64,000 nucleotides of DNA from Microscilla marina ATCC 23134 (GTDB taxonomy: Bacteria; Bacteroidota; Bacteroidia; Cytophagales; Microscillaceae): positions 62,001-126,000 of the forward strand of contig NZ_AAWS01000018.1 in NCBI RefSeq assembly GCF_000169175.1. The letters are read 5' to 3'. Under the pieces are notes generated by a model that did not search any database, was not told the DNA's origin, and was given only the letters and a program-made list of their open reading frames with translations. Below are positions 18,839-27,504 of the stretch, in pieces (the first letter of the stretch is position 1; each line of letters begins with the position of its first letter). Position numbers and translations under genes: made by a program.

Positions 18839-20116
18839 TTACTCAAACCTTATACTTACCGCCCGTTGGTGCGCCGTCAGCGATTCGGCAGTAGCCATTG
18901 TTTCAATAGTTTGAGCAATGCTTTGTAAGCCCGGTTTGGTCAAGTGCTGGAAAGTGATTTTTTTATAAAAACTGTCCAAAGACACCCCACTAAATGCACG
19001 GGCAAAACTATTGGTAGGCAAGGTGTGGTTGGTGCCTGAGGCATAATCTCCAGCCGATTCGGGGGTGAAATTGCCCAAAAACACCGACCCGGCATTGGTC
19101 ACTTGTTCGGCTACCTGTTCAAAATCCTGCGTGGCAATGATGAGGTGTTCGGGGGCATAAAAGTTACTAAAGGCTATAGCTTCCGCTAATTGGTCAAACA
19201 CGATGGCTTTGCTGTTTTTCAAAGCCTTTTCGGCAATGTCACGACGCGGCAACGTAGCCACTTGTTTTTCTACCTCCTTCATTACCTTTTCGGCCACCTG
19301 GCTATTTGTAGCAATCAATACTACCTGGCTATCGGCGCCGTGTTCGGCTTGCGACAACAAGTCGGCAGCCACAAAAGCAGGCACACAGGCATCATCGGCA
19401 ATCACGGCAAGTTCTGACGGACCTGCGGGCATATCTATTGCCATACCGCTTTTAGCCAATAAGGTTTTTGCTGTGGTAACATATTGATTCCCAGGTCCAA
19501 ATATCTTGTAGGTTTGAGCAATGGTTTCAGTGCCATAGCCCATAGCCGCAATTGCCTGGGCGCCTCCCACTTTGTATATTTGGCGAATGCCCACCAAGTC
19601 GGCCGCAAACAAAATGGCAGGGTGAATTTTACCCTCGGCATTGGGTGGAGAGCAAAGTATGGCTTGTGGGCAACCGGCTATTTGGGCGGGCGCCCCCAAC
19701 ATTAGCACCGTAGAAAACAAAGGGGCGGTGCCTCCTGGTATATAGAGCCCCACCTTGTCTATAGGCACACTTTTGCGCCAGCAAGTAACCCCCTCTATGG
19801 TTTCTATTTTCTTGAGGGGTTCTTTTTGTGCCTCATGAAACACCTTGATGTTGTGGTATGCCTGACGAATGGCTTGTTTGAGTTCCTCACTCAAGGCAGT
19901 ACTTGCCTGCGCTATTTCTTCGGGGCTTACCGCCAGGGCATCTACTTTGCTTTGGTCAAATTTTTCGTTGAAAAACTTCAGCGCAGCATCTCCTTCTTTT
20001 GCCACCTTGTCTAAAATTGCCTGTACTTGCTCTTCTATCACATCGGCTTGTATCACAGCGCGCGTGCATAGCTCACCCCATTGGCTACGGGCGGGGTTTT
20101 TTATGATATTTTTCAT
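18839..20116 (-). CDS. hisD: Histidinol dehydrogenase
   Basis: The 425-residue enzyme performs the last two oxidations of histidine biosynthesis using NAD and zinc. Visible motifs are V-G-L-Y-I-P-G-G-T-A-P near residue 120, G-P-G-N-Q-Y-V, P-A-G-P-S-E-L, the zinc and base region Q-A-E-H-G-A-D-S-Q, F-Y-A-P-E-H-L and G-D-Y-A-S-G-T-N-H-T-L-P-T. The ATG at 20116 (MKNIIKNPARSQW) gives standard length; the longer frame to 20170 is not supported. It lies 88 bp downstream of hisG. Confidence 0.96.
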   Translation of the reverse strand: MKNIIKNPARSQWGELCTRAVIQADVIEEQVQAILDKVAKEGDAALKFFNEKFDQSKVDALAVSPEEIAQASTALSEELKQAIRQAYHNIKVFHEAQKEPLKKIETIEGVTCWRKSVPIDKVGLYIPGGTAPLFSTVLMLGAPAQIAGCPQAILCSPPNAEGKIHPAILFAADLVGIRQIYKVGGAQAIAAMGYGTETIAQTYKIFGPGNQYVTTAKTLLAKSGMAIDMPAGPSELAVIADDACVPAFVAADLLSQAEHGADSQVVLIATNSQVAEKVMKEVEKQVATLPRRDIAEKALKNSKAIVFDQLAEAIAFSNFYAPEHLIIATQDFEQVAEQVTNAGSVFLGNFTPESAGDYASGTNHTLPTNSFARAFSGVSLDSFYKKITFQHLTKPGLQSIAQTIETMATAESLTAHQRAVSIRFE

Positions 20117-20204
20117 ATAGGTTCTTAAGAGCGGCAAGCCACCAGCGACAAGCAGCAAGCAGAAGTACATCCCTTGTGGCTTGTGGCTCGAAGCCTGCGG
20201 CTAA

Positions 20205-21065
20205 TTACACAATCATTTTCTCAATAGGTACAATCAAAATTCCGCCAGCGCCTTTCTCCTGAAGCTGGTCAATAATGTCCCAGAAGTCATCTTCATTGAT
20301 GACCGAATGTACCGAGCTCCAGCCTTCTTCGGCAAGGGGCAAAATGGTGGGGCTTTTCATTCCAGGGATAATCGCTGTGATCTCGTCCAGCTTATCGTTG
20401 GGGGCATTCATCAAAATATACTTGGTGTGTTTGGCTTTTTTGTATGCCTTTACCCTAAACATCAACTTGTTGAGCAGGGCGCGCTTGTCAGGGCTTAGGT
20501 TTTGGTTGGCCACTATTACTGCCTGCGACTTTAAGATAGTTTCTACCTCTTTCAAGCCATTGCTCAACAAAGTACTGCCCGTGCTCACAATGTCGCACAC
20601 GGCATCGGCAAGCCCAATACTGGGGGCAATTTCTACCGAGCCATTGATGAGGTGCACTTCTGCCTGAATGTTCTTTTTCTCAAAAAAACTTTTCAGCGTG
20701 TGTGGGTAAGAGGTCGCTACTTTTTTGCCCTGAAAATACTCCAGTCCTCCGTAGTCGGCTTCGCGGGGCACTGCCAAAGACACCCGGCATTTAGAAAAAC
20801 CAAGGTAGTCTACCACATCTATAAACTTGTTTTTTTCGATGTGTACATTTTCGCCAATAATGCCTATGTCCACCACGCCATCTTCTACATACGCCGGAAT
20901 ATCAGACACCCGCAAAAACAGGATTTCACAGGGAAAATTGGTGGCTTCTGCCTTGAGGCGGTTGCCGTAGGTGTTAAACCTGATGCCGCATTCTTTGAGC
21001 AATTCTACCGATTTGTCGTATAACCGCCCTGATTTTTGGATAGCAATGGTAATTTTATCTTGCAT
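20205..21065 (-). CDS. hisG: ATP phosphoribosyltransferase, long form
   Basis: This enzyme commits ATP and PRPP to histidine biosynthesis and is feedback-inhibited by histidine. The protein begins MQDKITIAIQKSGRLYDKS, typical of HisG. The PRPP-binding region D-A-V-C-D-I-V-S-T-G-S-T-L lies near residues 160-175. At 286 residues it is the long form, whose C-terminal regulatory domain (about 210-286, including K-Y-I-L-M-N-A-P and P-G-M-K-S-P-T-I-L-P-L) binds histidine; no HisZ is needed. The ATG at 21065 is preferred over the frame to 21134. It is the first structural gene of the his group and lies 320 bp behind a histidine-rich leader peptide. Confidence 0.96.
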   Translation of the reverse strand: MQDKITIAIQKSGRLYDKSVELLKECGIRFNTYGNRLKAEATNFPCEILFLRVSDIPAYVEDGVVDIGIIGENVHIEKNKFIDVVDYLGFSKCRVSLAVPREADYGGLEYFQGKKVATSYPHTLKSFFEKKNIQAEVHLINGSVEIAPSIGLADAVCDIVSTGSTLLSNGLKEVETILKSQAVIVANQNLSPDKRALLNKLMFRVKAYKKAKHTKYILMNAPNDKLDEITAIIPGMKSPTILPLAEEGWSSVHSVINEDDFWDIIDQLQEKGAGGILIVPIEKMIV

Positions 21066-21385
21066 GAGTATTGTGATGTTTAGATAGTTTTTGTCAAATA
21101 AAAAGAAAATCAAGCCATTAGCTACAAGCCACAAGTGTTAGTGCCTAAAAGAAGTTTGAAACTAAGGCAGGCTTGCGCCAAATGTCTAATATTATATCAT
21201 ACCAAGCCACTAGCGAATTGATCAACCCAAACACGGATTTGATCAAAAAATAGGCGTGTGTTTAGCATACGAAGCAGTACAAAGCGCCTGACTCTATTCT
21301 AAACTGTATGAAAGTTAACAAGAAAAATAAATGTGAAACTGTTTTGTATGCCTGTGGGTTTTTGAGAAAAAAGGCAAGACAAGAA
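21066..21385 (-). promoter_or_regulatory. Putative his attenuator region
   Basis: This is the untranslated leader between the histidine-rich peptide and hisG. Reading the minus strand, a possible terminator arm pair AGGCG/CGCCT is followed by AUUUUUU (plus-strand positions 21245-21289). Upstream of it, GGCAUAC (near 21339) could pair with GUAUGCU, which lies in the terminator loop, as an alternative fold. A second palindromic pair, TTGATCAA twice, lies at 21220-21242. The terminator stem is short (5 bp), so the folding is a proposal; the peptide itself is the stronger evidence. Confidence 0.5.
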
Positions 21386-21541
21386 TTAATGGCAATGATG
21401 ATGCGCCAAATGATGGGGGTGGTGATGGATGTTAGCGGTGGCTAAAGGGGCAATGAATGTAACAGCAGACGGGGTGTTGGTGTCTGGGTCCTGGGAGTAA
21501 CCACAGGAGAGTTGAGCAAATAGGAAATTTGTTGTTTTCAT
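21386..21541 (-). CDS. hisL: Histidine-rich leader peptide of the his operon
   Basis: The 51-residue open frame runs from an ATG at 21541 (MKTTNFLFAQLSCGYSQD) to a stop at 21386. Nine of its last 13 residues are histidine (H-H-H-P-H-H-L-A-H-H-H-C-H). It lies on the same strand as hisG and upstream of it, with 320 bp between. This is the classical arrangement for attenuation: when charged histidyl-tRNA is scarce, the ribosome stalls at the histidine codons and a downstream terminator fails to form. It is longer than the 16-residue E. coli HisL. Calling it hisL rests on composition and position; no homologue search was possible. A metal-binding small protein is the alternative. Confidence 0.72.
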   Translation of the reverse strand: MKTTNFLFAQLSCGYSQDPDTNTPSAVTFIAPLATANIHHHPHHLAHHHCH

Positions 21542-21577
21542 TGGTCTAATTACAATTATCTGTGTTGTAATGTTGAG

Positions 21578-21585
21578 CAAATATA
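21578..21585 (-). promoter_or_regulatory. Candidate -7 element of the his leader transcript
   Basis: On the minus strand this reads TATATTTG, a perfect match to the Bacteroidota TAnnTTTG element. It lies 37 bp upstream of the leader peptide start. No clear TTTG -33 partner was found at the usual spacing. Confidence 0.4.
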
Positions 21586-22280
21586 AAATAAAAGAAGTGG
21601 GATTTCCTATATTTGCGCCAATAAAAACGAGCTACTACAGGTCAAATGGTATTTTGTGAATACATAAATGATTGGCTTGTAGTGCTTTATCTCGTTGTTA
21701 TCAAAAGGTTAATTTATGGGGGGAGTTAGTAGCTTTTACAGCCTCAAGCTTTTAGCGACAAGGTTCTAGTGCATTGGGGATTAAATAAGTTGCCTATTAA
21801 TTTGGATGAATTTTGTTTTCTGACGAGTCGTGAAAATGGCGGATAGCCATAGCTATCTAACTTTTTTACGAGGAAGTTAGGGGGCAAAAGTCGCCAAAGA
21901 ATATGTGAGTAACTTAGTTCCCAATGTACTAGGTATTAGGCACACTCACTATGTTCTGATCCTTAGGGATAGAGCATAAAAAAAACACGCGTGAGCTATT
22001 TGCGACAGGCTAAAGGCTTTGTTAAGGAAACAGCATTGGGCTATCGACCATTGACTGAATGCTTTTAATTACGCTTTTTGTAAGTCACTGAAAATCAGGG
22101 TAATAAAAAAGTGTGGTTACCTGTGAACCGAATCTACAGCAATTTGCTGTGATGAGCTCAACGCAGTTAAACAGGGTCTAGCTAAGGACTTGCGACTTGT
22201 CGCTTGAAGCTTGCCCCTGCAGGCGCTATAGACTATTTATCCCCCCAACATCATCATTAAATTTTATATAATATATTATT
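21586..22280. repeat. Intergenic repeats between the his leader and rpe
   Basis: Two repeats are visible. A hairpin element at about 21821-21880 has the core GATAGC-CATA-GCTATC and arms TCGTGAAAA/TTTTTACGA. It resembles the 161-bp elements only in its centre. The second, at about 22079-22240, contains GTGAACCGAATCTACAGC and ATGAGCTCAACGCAG and has a close copy at 30.1-30.2 kb. No gene is seen. Confidence 0.7.
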
Positions 22281-22928
22281 ATGGCACCTATTATTGCCCC
22301 CTCTATTTTGGCAGCAGACTTTGCCAATATTCAAAAAGAAGTAGAAATGTTGAACGAAAGTTCGGCAGATTGGATCCATATCGATATTATGGATGGTATG
22401 TTTGTGCCTAACATTTCGTTTGGTATGCCAGTGTTAGCGGCTATTCAGAAACACGCCAAGAAACCGTTGGATGTGCACCTGATGATAGAGCAACCCGAAC
22501 GCTACGTAGAAACTTTTAAAAAACTGGGTGCCGACACTATTTCGGTGCATTATGAGGCTTGCCCACACTTGCACCGCAACCTGCAGCAGCTGCGCGACTT
22601 GGACTGTAGGGTAGGGGTGGCGCTCAACCCACATACCTCGGTAGAGCTGTTGGCAGACACCCTACAAGACATAGACCTGGTGTGTATGATGTCGGTAAAC
22701 CCTGGGTTTGGCGGACAAAAGTTTATTGAGCAAACTTACCAAAAAGTACGCAAGTTGCGGGCGATGGCAGAGGCACAAAACACCCCTTTGCACATAGAAA
22801 TAGATGGAGGTGTAAACAGTGAGAATGCTCCCAAGTTGATTGAGGCAGGCGCCGATGTATTGGTAGCGGGTAGTTTTGTGTTTCGCGCCGAAGACCCCAT
22901 AGCAACCATTGCCGGGCTTAAGGGGTAG
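22281..22928 (+). CDS. rpe: Ribulose-phosphate 3-epimerase
   Basis: The 215-residue TIM-barrel enzyme interconverts ribulose 5-phosphate and xylulose 5-phosphate in the pentose phosphate pathway. All family motifs are present: A-P-S-I-L-A-A-D-F at the N-terminus, H-I-D-I-M-D-G-M-F-V-P-N, D-V-H-L-M-I, M-S-V-N-P-G-F-G-G-Q-K-F, and I-E-I-D-G-G-V-N with the catalytic aspartate. Length is normal. It is convergent with the DUF3857-type gene and ends at a shared terminator. Confidence 0.97.
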   Translation: MAPIIAPSILAADFANIQKEVEMLNESSADWIHIDIMDGMFVPNISFGMPVLAAIQKHAKKPLDVHLMIEQPERYVETFKKLGADTISVHYEACPHLHRNLQQLRDLDCRVGVALNPHTSVELLADTLQDIDLVCMMSVNPGFGGQKFIEQTYQKVRKLRAMAEAQNTPLHIEIDGGVNSENAPKLIEAGADVLVAGSFVFRAEDPIATIAGLKG

Positions 22929-22950
22929 TTTTTGAGCAATAAGTAATGAG

Positions 22951-22990
22951 CGACAAGCCGTGAAGTTCTTCTAACGGCTTGTCGTTTTCT
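22951..22990. terminator. Bidirectional terminator
   Basis: The 11-bp stem CGACAAGCCGT/ACGGCTTGTCG with a 12-base loop is followed by TTTTCTTTT. It serves rpe (stop 22928) and possibly the convergent gene ending at 23002. Confidence 0.75.
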
Positions 22991-23001
22991 TTTAAAATTG
23001 C

Positions 23002-25095
23002 TCATTGCTTTTTCAGCAAAAGCTTTTGTTGGGTAAACTGATGCGCTGCCTTGAGAAAAGCCCTTATTTTGTCCCATTGTGTTACTGGCTCATAATAGCG
23101 TGTGTAGTATTTGTAGGTAGTAATTACCAATCGTTGAGCTTGTAGTGTTGCCGAGCTCTCGAACCCTCCTGTTTCGTTGGTTACCTTTTTTTGTAGCTTG
23201 TCTATCCCCTGTATAGTATAGCCTTTTGGCAAATGGATGATTAATTCGTTTTTAAACGATCTGGCGTAAGGCATATACACATCATACACTCGTTTTTTCT
23301 TAAGTATTTTGATGTCTACCTGCTTGCCAATGAGCCTGCCTGCCTCAAAAATATAGTTTTGTCCCACTTTTTTGGCTAGGTTAGGCATCACAAACTCGCT
23401 TTCAAACCTGAGCCGTGGCTTGTGGTGCCAAATGCCGTTTTCGATGACGTTGAGTTGGTGGAGTGCTACCAGTTCATTGTTGTACTCTGCCTTAAGTGTG
23501 AGTTTGAAGCCTGCGTTGCGTTCTTCGTTCATGCGTTGACGTATGCGCTGGTTTTTGGCGTTGTTGCTTTGTATTTTGGTGCCATATTTAGGAAAACTCT
23601 CTTCAATAATTTCGTAAGGATTCACCATTAGGGTTTGGTATCCGCTTCGGCTGGCGCCCGCCAACACCGTTTTTTGTTTTATCCTCAACGTTTGCAGGGC
23701 TTCTTCCATCCATACCTCGGTGCGGTAGTAGGTAGTGTGGTAAGGGTGCCCCGGCAGAGGCAGACGTATCTTGCTTACTTTGCGCTGGGGGTGGGGTTTG
23801 TGTAGGGGCAAGCTGTAGCCTTGTACTCCCTGTAGCTCAGGTCTTATTTCGCCAAAGTAGTCATACAACACAGGGTTTTGCAAATAATAGCTTTGTTTGC
23901 CGTTGACTTTCAACAGCAAAGAGGCTTCCTGAGGAATGATCCAGTCGGCGAGGCGGGCAATCTTGCGCGACACCGCCACCACTACTTCGTATTCAAACTT
24001 GTACTTGTTTAGCCAATATGCCATGATGTTTACAAAGTCCTTGTCTGTTTTGATACGGCTCAAGTCTACCTTCTGAAACACAATGGCTTGCTCAAGCATG
24101 CTTATTTGGTATTGGTGCCTAAAGAAATAATAAGCCTCTTTTAGTTTTTCTTCATTGCTTAGCTTTCGCTTGTTGCTGGCTTTTAGGTAAGCCTTAAATT
24201 TTTTGTAGAAATCAACCGCTGCCTTGCTTTTTTTGGGGTACTCTTGCATAGAGTTGAGCACATCTGCCGGGGTAATGCTAAACTTAGGCTTGCCCTTTTT
24301 GCCAGTAAATTTCTGAGGGCTAAAAAATACCTGAAACCTGACCGTGGGCACCGATCGCTGCTCTATAAACCACAGCGACTTGCTCAACTTTTCGCGGTTG
24401 CCATCGCGCAGCAAATACAAATCTTCCTCCTCATTATACACAAAGTCAGGGGCATTGTTCAAAGCCCGCACATTCAGGTAAATGTTGGGGTCTATAGCCA
24501 GCACTACTTTTTGGCGCACCGTAGGGTAGTCGCCCGCCAGCAAAATAGACATTTCGGGCAGTTGGGTAGTAGTGGCAGCGCTTAGAATCTCTTTCGAGAA
24601 AATGTAATAATCTATGACATCGCCCGGCACCAGGTCAGGAATCGCCAGTTTTTGGTAAGACACCGTCTCACTGCCTTTTTGGGTTTGCATCTTGACCGAT
24701 TCGCTCAGCGGAATTTCTTTTTCTACCCCACTGGGTTTGATCACCTTGATGCCAAAATAGAGTTTGTCGCCCCAGGTATGGTCTATTTGTTTAAAAGTAA
24801 ACTCAGAATATTCTTCTACTGCGGCTTTATCTATCAGTTGGATGCGTTCGCGCAAATAAATGCGCTTATAAATTTTTTGTGAACCACTTTTTCTGCCATA
24901 CTCAAACCTAAAACTCTTACCCAATATTACCGCCGATTCTTTGCTCCATTTGGTGGGCGCGGCAGTGGCGGTAAAATCAGCGTCAGGCGTGCCCCATATT
25001 TCCTGCCTTACTTCTTTTGCCGCAAACGACAATTGTTGGGCGTGCAAAGCGGGCAAAGCAAGCCAGAGCAAAACAAATAAAACCTTGTACTTCAT
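23002..25095 (-). CDS. DUF3857-type exported protein
   Basis: The 697-residue protein has a clear signal peptide (MKYKVLFVLLWLALPALHAQ). The N-terminal half carries the pattern of DUF3857 proteins, a beta-rich domain that normally precedes a transglutaminase-like fold. Examples are I-Y-K-R-I-Y-L-R-E-R-I-Q-L and the segment I-P-D-L-V-P-G-D-V-I-D-Y near residue 160. A transglutaminase-like region would lie around residues 290-420, but I see no clear Cys-His-Asp triad, so activity may be lost. The C-terminal third is basic and beta-rich. Such proteins are widespread in Bacteroidota and poorly understood. It has no operon partner. Confidence 0.7.
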   Translation of the reverse strand: MKYKVLFVLLWLALPALHAQQLSFAAKEVRQEIWGTPDADFTATAAPTKWSKESAVILGKSFRFEYGRKSGSQKIYKRIYLRERIQLIDKAAVEEYSEFTFKQIDHTWGDKLYFGIKVIKPSGVEKEIPLSESVKMQTQKGSETVSYQKLAIPDLVPGDVIDYYIFSKEILSAATTTQLPEMSILLAGDYPTVRQKVVLAIDPNIYLNVRALNNAPDFVYNEEEDLYLLRDGNREKLSKSLWFIEQRSVPTVRFQVFFSPQKFTGKKGKPKFSITPADVLNSMQEYPKKSKAAVDFYKKFKAYLKASNKRKLSNEEKLKEAYYFFRHQYQISMLEQAIVFQKVDLSRIKTDKDFVNIMAYWLNKYKFEYEVVVAVSRKIARLADWIIPQEASLLLKVNGKQSYYLQNPVLYDYFGEIRPELQGVQGYSLPLHKPHPQRKVSKIRLPLPGHPYHTTYYRTEVWMEEALQTLRIKQKTVLAGASRSGYQTLMVNPYEIIEESFPKYGTKIQSNNAKNQRIRQRMNEERNAGFKLTLKAEYNNELVALHQLNVIENGIWHHKPRLRFESEFVMPNLAKKVGQNYIFEAGRLIGKQVDIKILKKKRVYDVYMPYARSFKNELIIHLPKGYTIQGIDKLQKKVTNETGGFESSATLQAQRLVITTYKYYTRYYEPVTQWDKIRAFLKAAHQFTQQKLLLKKQ

Positions 25096-26512
25096 TATGA
25101 ATAGTTATCTGGTGGTCATTCAGTGAGTAATGTTTTCAATATAAAAGATATGAGGGGAAAAAGGAAATTTTATGGAGAGGGGTTTATAAGTAGCAGCATG
25201 CCCCATGTATTTTTGACGCAGGCTGTTATAGGCAAAAGGTCTCCAATGCCTTAAGTGTACCGTCATTGCCTCAGCTCGTGTCTTCACCATAGCCGTCAGG
25301 TTAGCCTCTTTTTTCCGCCGTCGCTTGTGTCTTCACAAGAGACCAGACTGTCTTTGGGCGCTTTTTTTAGAGACTCAATCGGCGAGTGGAGACACTCGCT
25401 GAGGTAATGGCGGTATTTTTAGGGTGAATTTTCTACACTTGTTTGCTTAACCTGACGGCTATGGTGTCTTCACGAGCTGATCGAAAATCGCCAAAACTTG
25501 GGTACTAGTAAAAAAATAGTAGCCTGACGGCTATGGTAGAGACACAAACCGAGGCGAAAAAATAGTGGGGTAGAGTAGGCATAATGATATGTATAGTGCC
25601 AAGATTTTCTCTTGTTTTTAAACGAAAGTTAACGCTTAAGTTGCAAAAAACTTAGACCAGTGGAGACAATGTACAGGATTTTTTCGTCAAAGGACTATTT
25701 TTTTTCATTTTTAATGACTTGAAAATCAGCAATAGTAACATCTGTGTAACTAATGGCTACAAATGTAACTACTTTCATTTACAGATGATACGCTGTTTCT
25801 TTGTGGCGTAATAGTAACACAATAATAAATAGACCATTGTCCAAAAAGATACAATGAAAATCAGGTTTTCTCATATATGCAAAAAAAGAAATAAGTGGTG
25901 GATTTTTGCTTCAAAACTTACTTATCATATTTGAGAATGCTCCCCAGTCAGTTTCCGGCAAGGTTTCCAATGAGTCTACACTTCAGACCGCCAAACTCAC
26001 CAAAGGCAATTTCTTAACACCAACAAGTGGTAGTAGGTGAGTAGTAGTGTATGGAGTTATATAGTTGTATAGTACTACTTTTAGCAAAATAACCGTCTGC
26101 AAAAGCTTGTCTAACCGCCGTATTGGTATAAAACCTTTGCGGCTTGCTATAAAACTACTTGCGTATATTGAGGCATTTCTCATAGATTTGACCATTAAAA
26201 AATATCAATAAAAGATTACACTATAACACAATTGAATGCTAAAAAACACCCACAAATCATCATTTATTTTTAATGTTTGTGGGTTTATTATTGCCCTTAG
26301 TGACCACCATTTTCACCGATTTGCGCTTAAGTTTATCCACAAATGACCACCTGCTCTTAGGGTTTGTTGGTTTCTTTTTGTCTTCATAAACAACCAGCTT
26401 TGCTGTCTTTTTTATTTACACTTATCAGGTAAGTTGTATTATACATATAATATAGAAATGCGATTTAATAATTGTATAATACAACTATGCTTTAACCAAA
26501 AATACAATCAGG
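25096..26512. repeat. Non-coding region with large inverted repeat
   Basis: This 1.4-kb gap holds no supported gene. At 25271-25303 and 25448-25480 two 33-base arms form an inverted repeat with at most five mismatches, including a perfect 19-base pairing built on CACCATAGCCGTCAGG. A second imperfect pair, about 30 bases, joins 25258-25287 to 25386-25415. A further CCTGACGGCTATGG copy lies at about 25524. Near 26248-26284 a 9-bp hairpin (ACCCACAAA/TTTGTGGGT) has a T-run on the minus strand. The remainder is AT-rich and includes the sigma factor promoter region. Confidence 0.7.
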
Positions 26513-27094
26513 ATGAAATTTGAAAAAATCTGGAATCAGAATGAACATTTATTGTTAAGCCTTATCAAAAAAAAGGTGCATAACGATGTCTTGTGCAAAG
26601 ACATATTGCAGGAAGTAGGCATTAAACTTCACCAGGGATTGGTGCAACAATACCCAATAAAAAACTACCAGACCTGGCTTTTTCAGGTAGCCCGGTACAC
26701 CATCATAGATTTTTACCGCAAAGATGAGGTACACGCACGATTGACTACCCACGACATACCCGAGGGTATACTGGAAGCACCAACCATTACCCCTCTTTAC
26801 AAATTGTCTGAGTTTATTATTGAACACTATTTGCCCAAAGAATATGGTACTCCGTTGTTGTTGAGCGACTTGGAGCAAATACCCCAAAAAGAGGTAGCCC
26901 AAAGGCTTGGTTTAACCCTTACGGCCACCAAGTCACGCATCCAGCGGGCGCGAAAAAAATTTAAAGAAGCATTCAGTAATTTTTTTGAAGTAGAACAAAA
27001 CGATAAGGGGCAGATAGTGGACTATCACCTGAGAATGGATGTAAAACAGCCGCAGGAATTACTCAGGGAGTTGGAAAAATTAAAATTATTTTGA
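26513..27094 (+). CDS. ECF-type RNA polymerase sigma factor (SigZ-like)
   Basis: The 193-residue protein has region 2 in the first 80 residues (LCKDILQEVGIKLHQGL and YQTWLFQVARYTIIDFYRK, the core-binding and -10-recognition helices). Region 4 is near 125-175 (I-P-Q-K-E-V-A-Q-R-L-G-L-T-L-T-A-T-K-S-R and IQRARKKFKEAF, the -35-binding helix-turn-helix). Length and composition fit extracytoplasmic-function sigma factors, closest in feel to SigZ. No anti-sigma factor follows; instead a small unknown frame and a secreted NHL protein come next. Its targets are unknown. Confidence 0.88.
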   Translation: MKFEKIWNQNEHLLLSLIKKKVHNDVLCKDILQEVGIKLHQGLVQQYPIKNYQTWLFQVARYTIIDFYRKDEVHARLTTHDIPEGILEAPTITPLYKLSEFIIEHYLPKEYGTPLLLSDLEQIPQKEVAQRLGLTLTATKSRIQRARKKFKEAFSNFFEVEQNDKGQIVDYHLRMDVKQPQELLRELEKLKLF

Positions 27095-27216
27095 AAAAGG
27101 TTGCGTCTTTTGCCGCCCTTGATCCGACTAAACAAATACAGCACACAAATCAGGTATCAGGTGGTGTTGTTAAAAATCTAAATTGAATCAATCATTATTT
27201 AAATCAATCACTGCTC

Positions 27217-27462
27217 ATGAAACAAGTATATATCGGAGATTATCATAAGCGCCAGTTGCGCAAGGCGTCTGCCCAAACGGGCGTGGTGGACACCAGTGTA
27301 GCCACAGATACTCTGGATGACGATAGAAACAAACGGATAGTCAACCATGCCAGGTTTTTTAGCCCGGCTCACTTGGCTACAGGCGCCCACAACAAAAAGC
27401 AGGTAACAGAAGCCAGACCCACTCGAATTCGTGAAATCACCCGGACAACTGTTCGAAAATAA
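27217..27462 (+). CDS. Small basic protein, uncertain
   Basis: An 81-residue ATG frame lies between the sigma factor and the NHL-repeat gene, on the same strand as both. The predicted product is basic (many Arg and Lys), without signal peptide, membrane helix or known motif. An overlapping frame on the other strand is also open, so coding is not proven. If it is real it might be co-transcribed with the sigma factor. I see no function. Confidence 0.3.
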   Translation: MKQVYIGDYHKRQLRKASAQTGVVDTSVATDTLDDDRNKRIVNHARFFSPAHLATGAHNKKQVTEARPTRIREITRTTVRK

Positions 27463-27504
27463 CCATTTTATACAAAGCTTGGCTTGACAACAAAACATCA
27501 TACA

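Noticed and set aside
25983-26195. 70-codon frame on the minus strand in the long gene-free region
   Set aside because: Composition is atypical, it has no motif, and the surrounding DNA is AT-rich non-coding.
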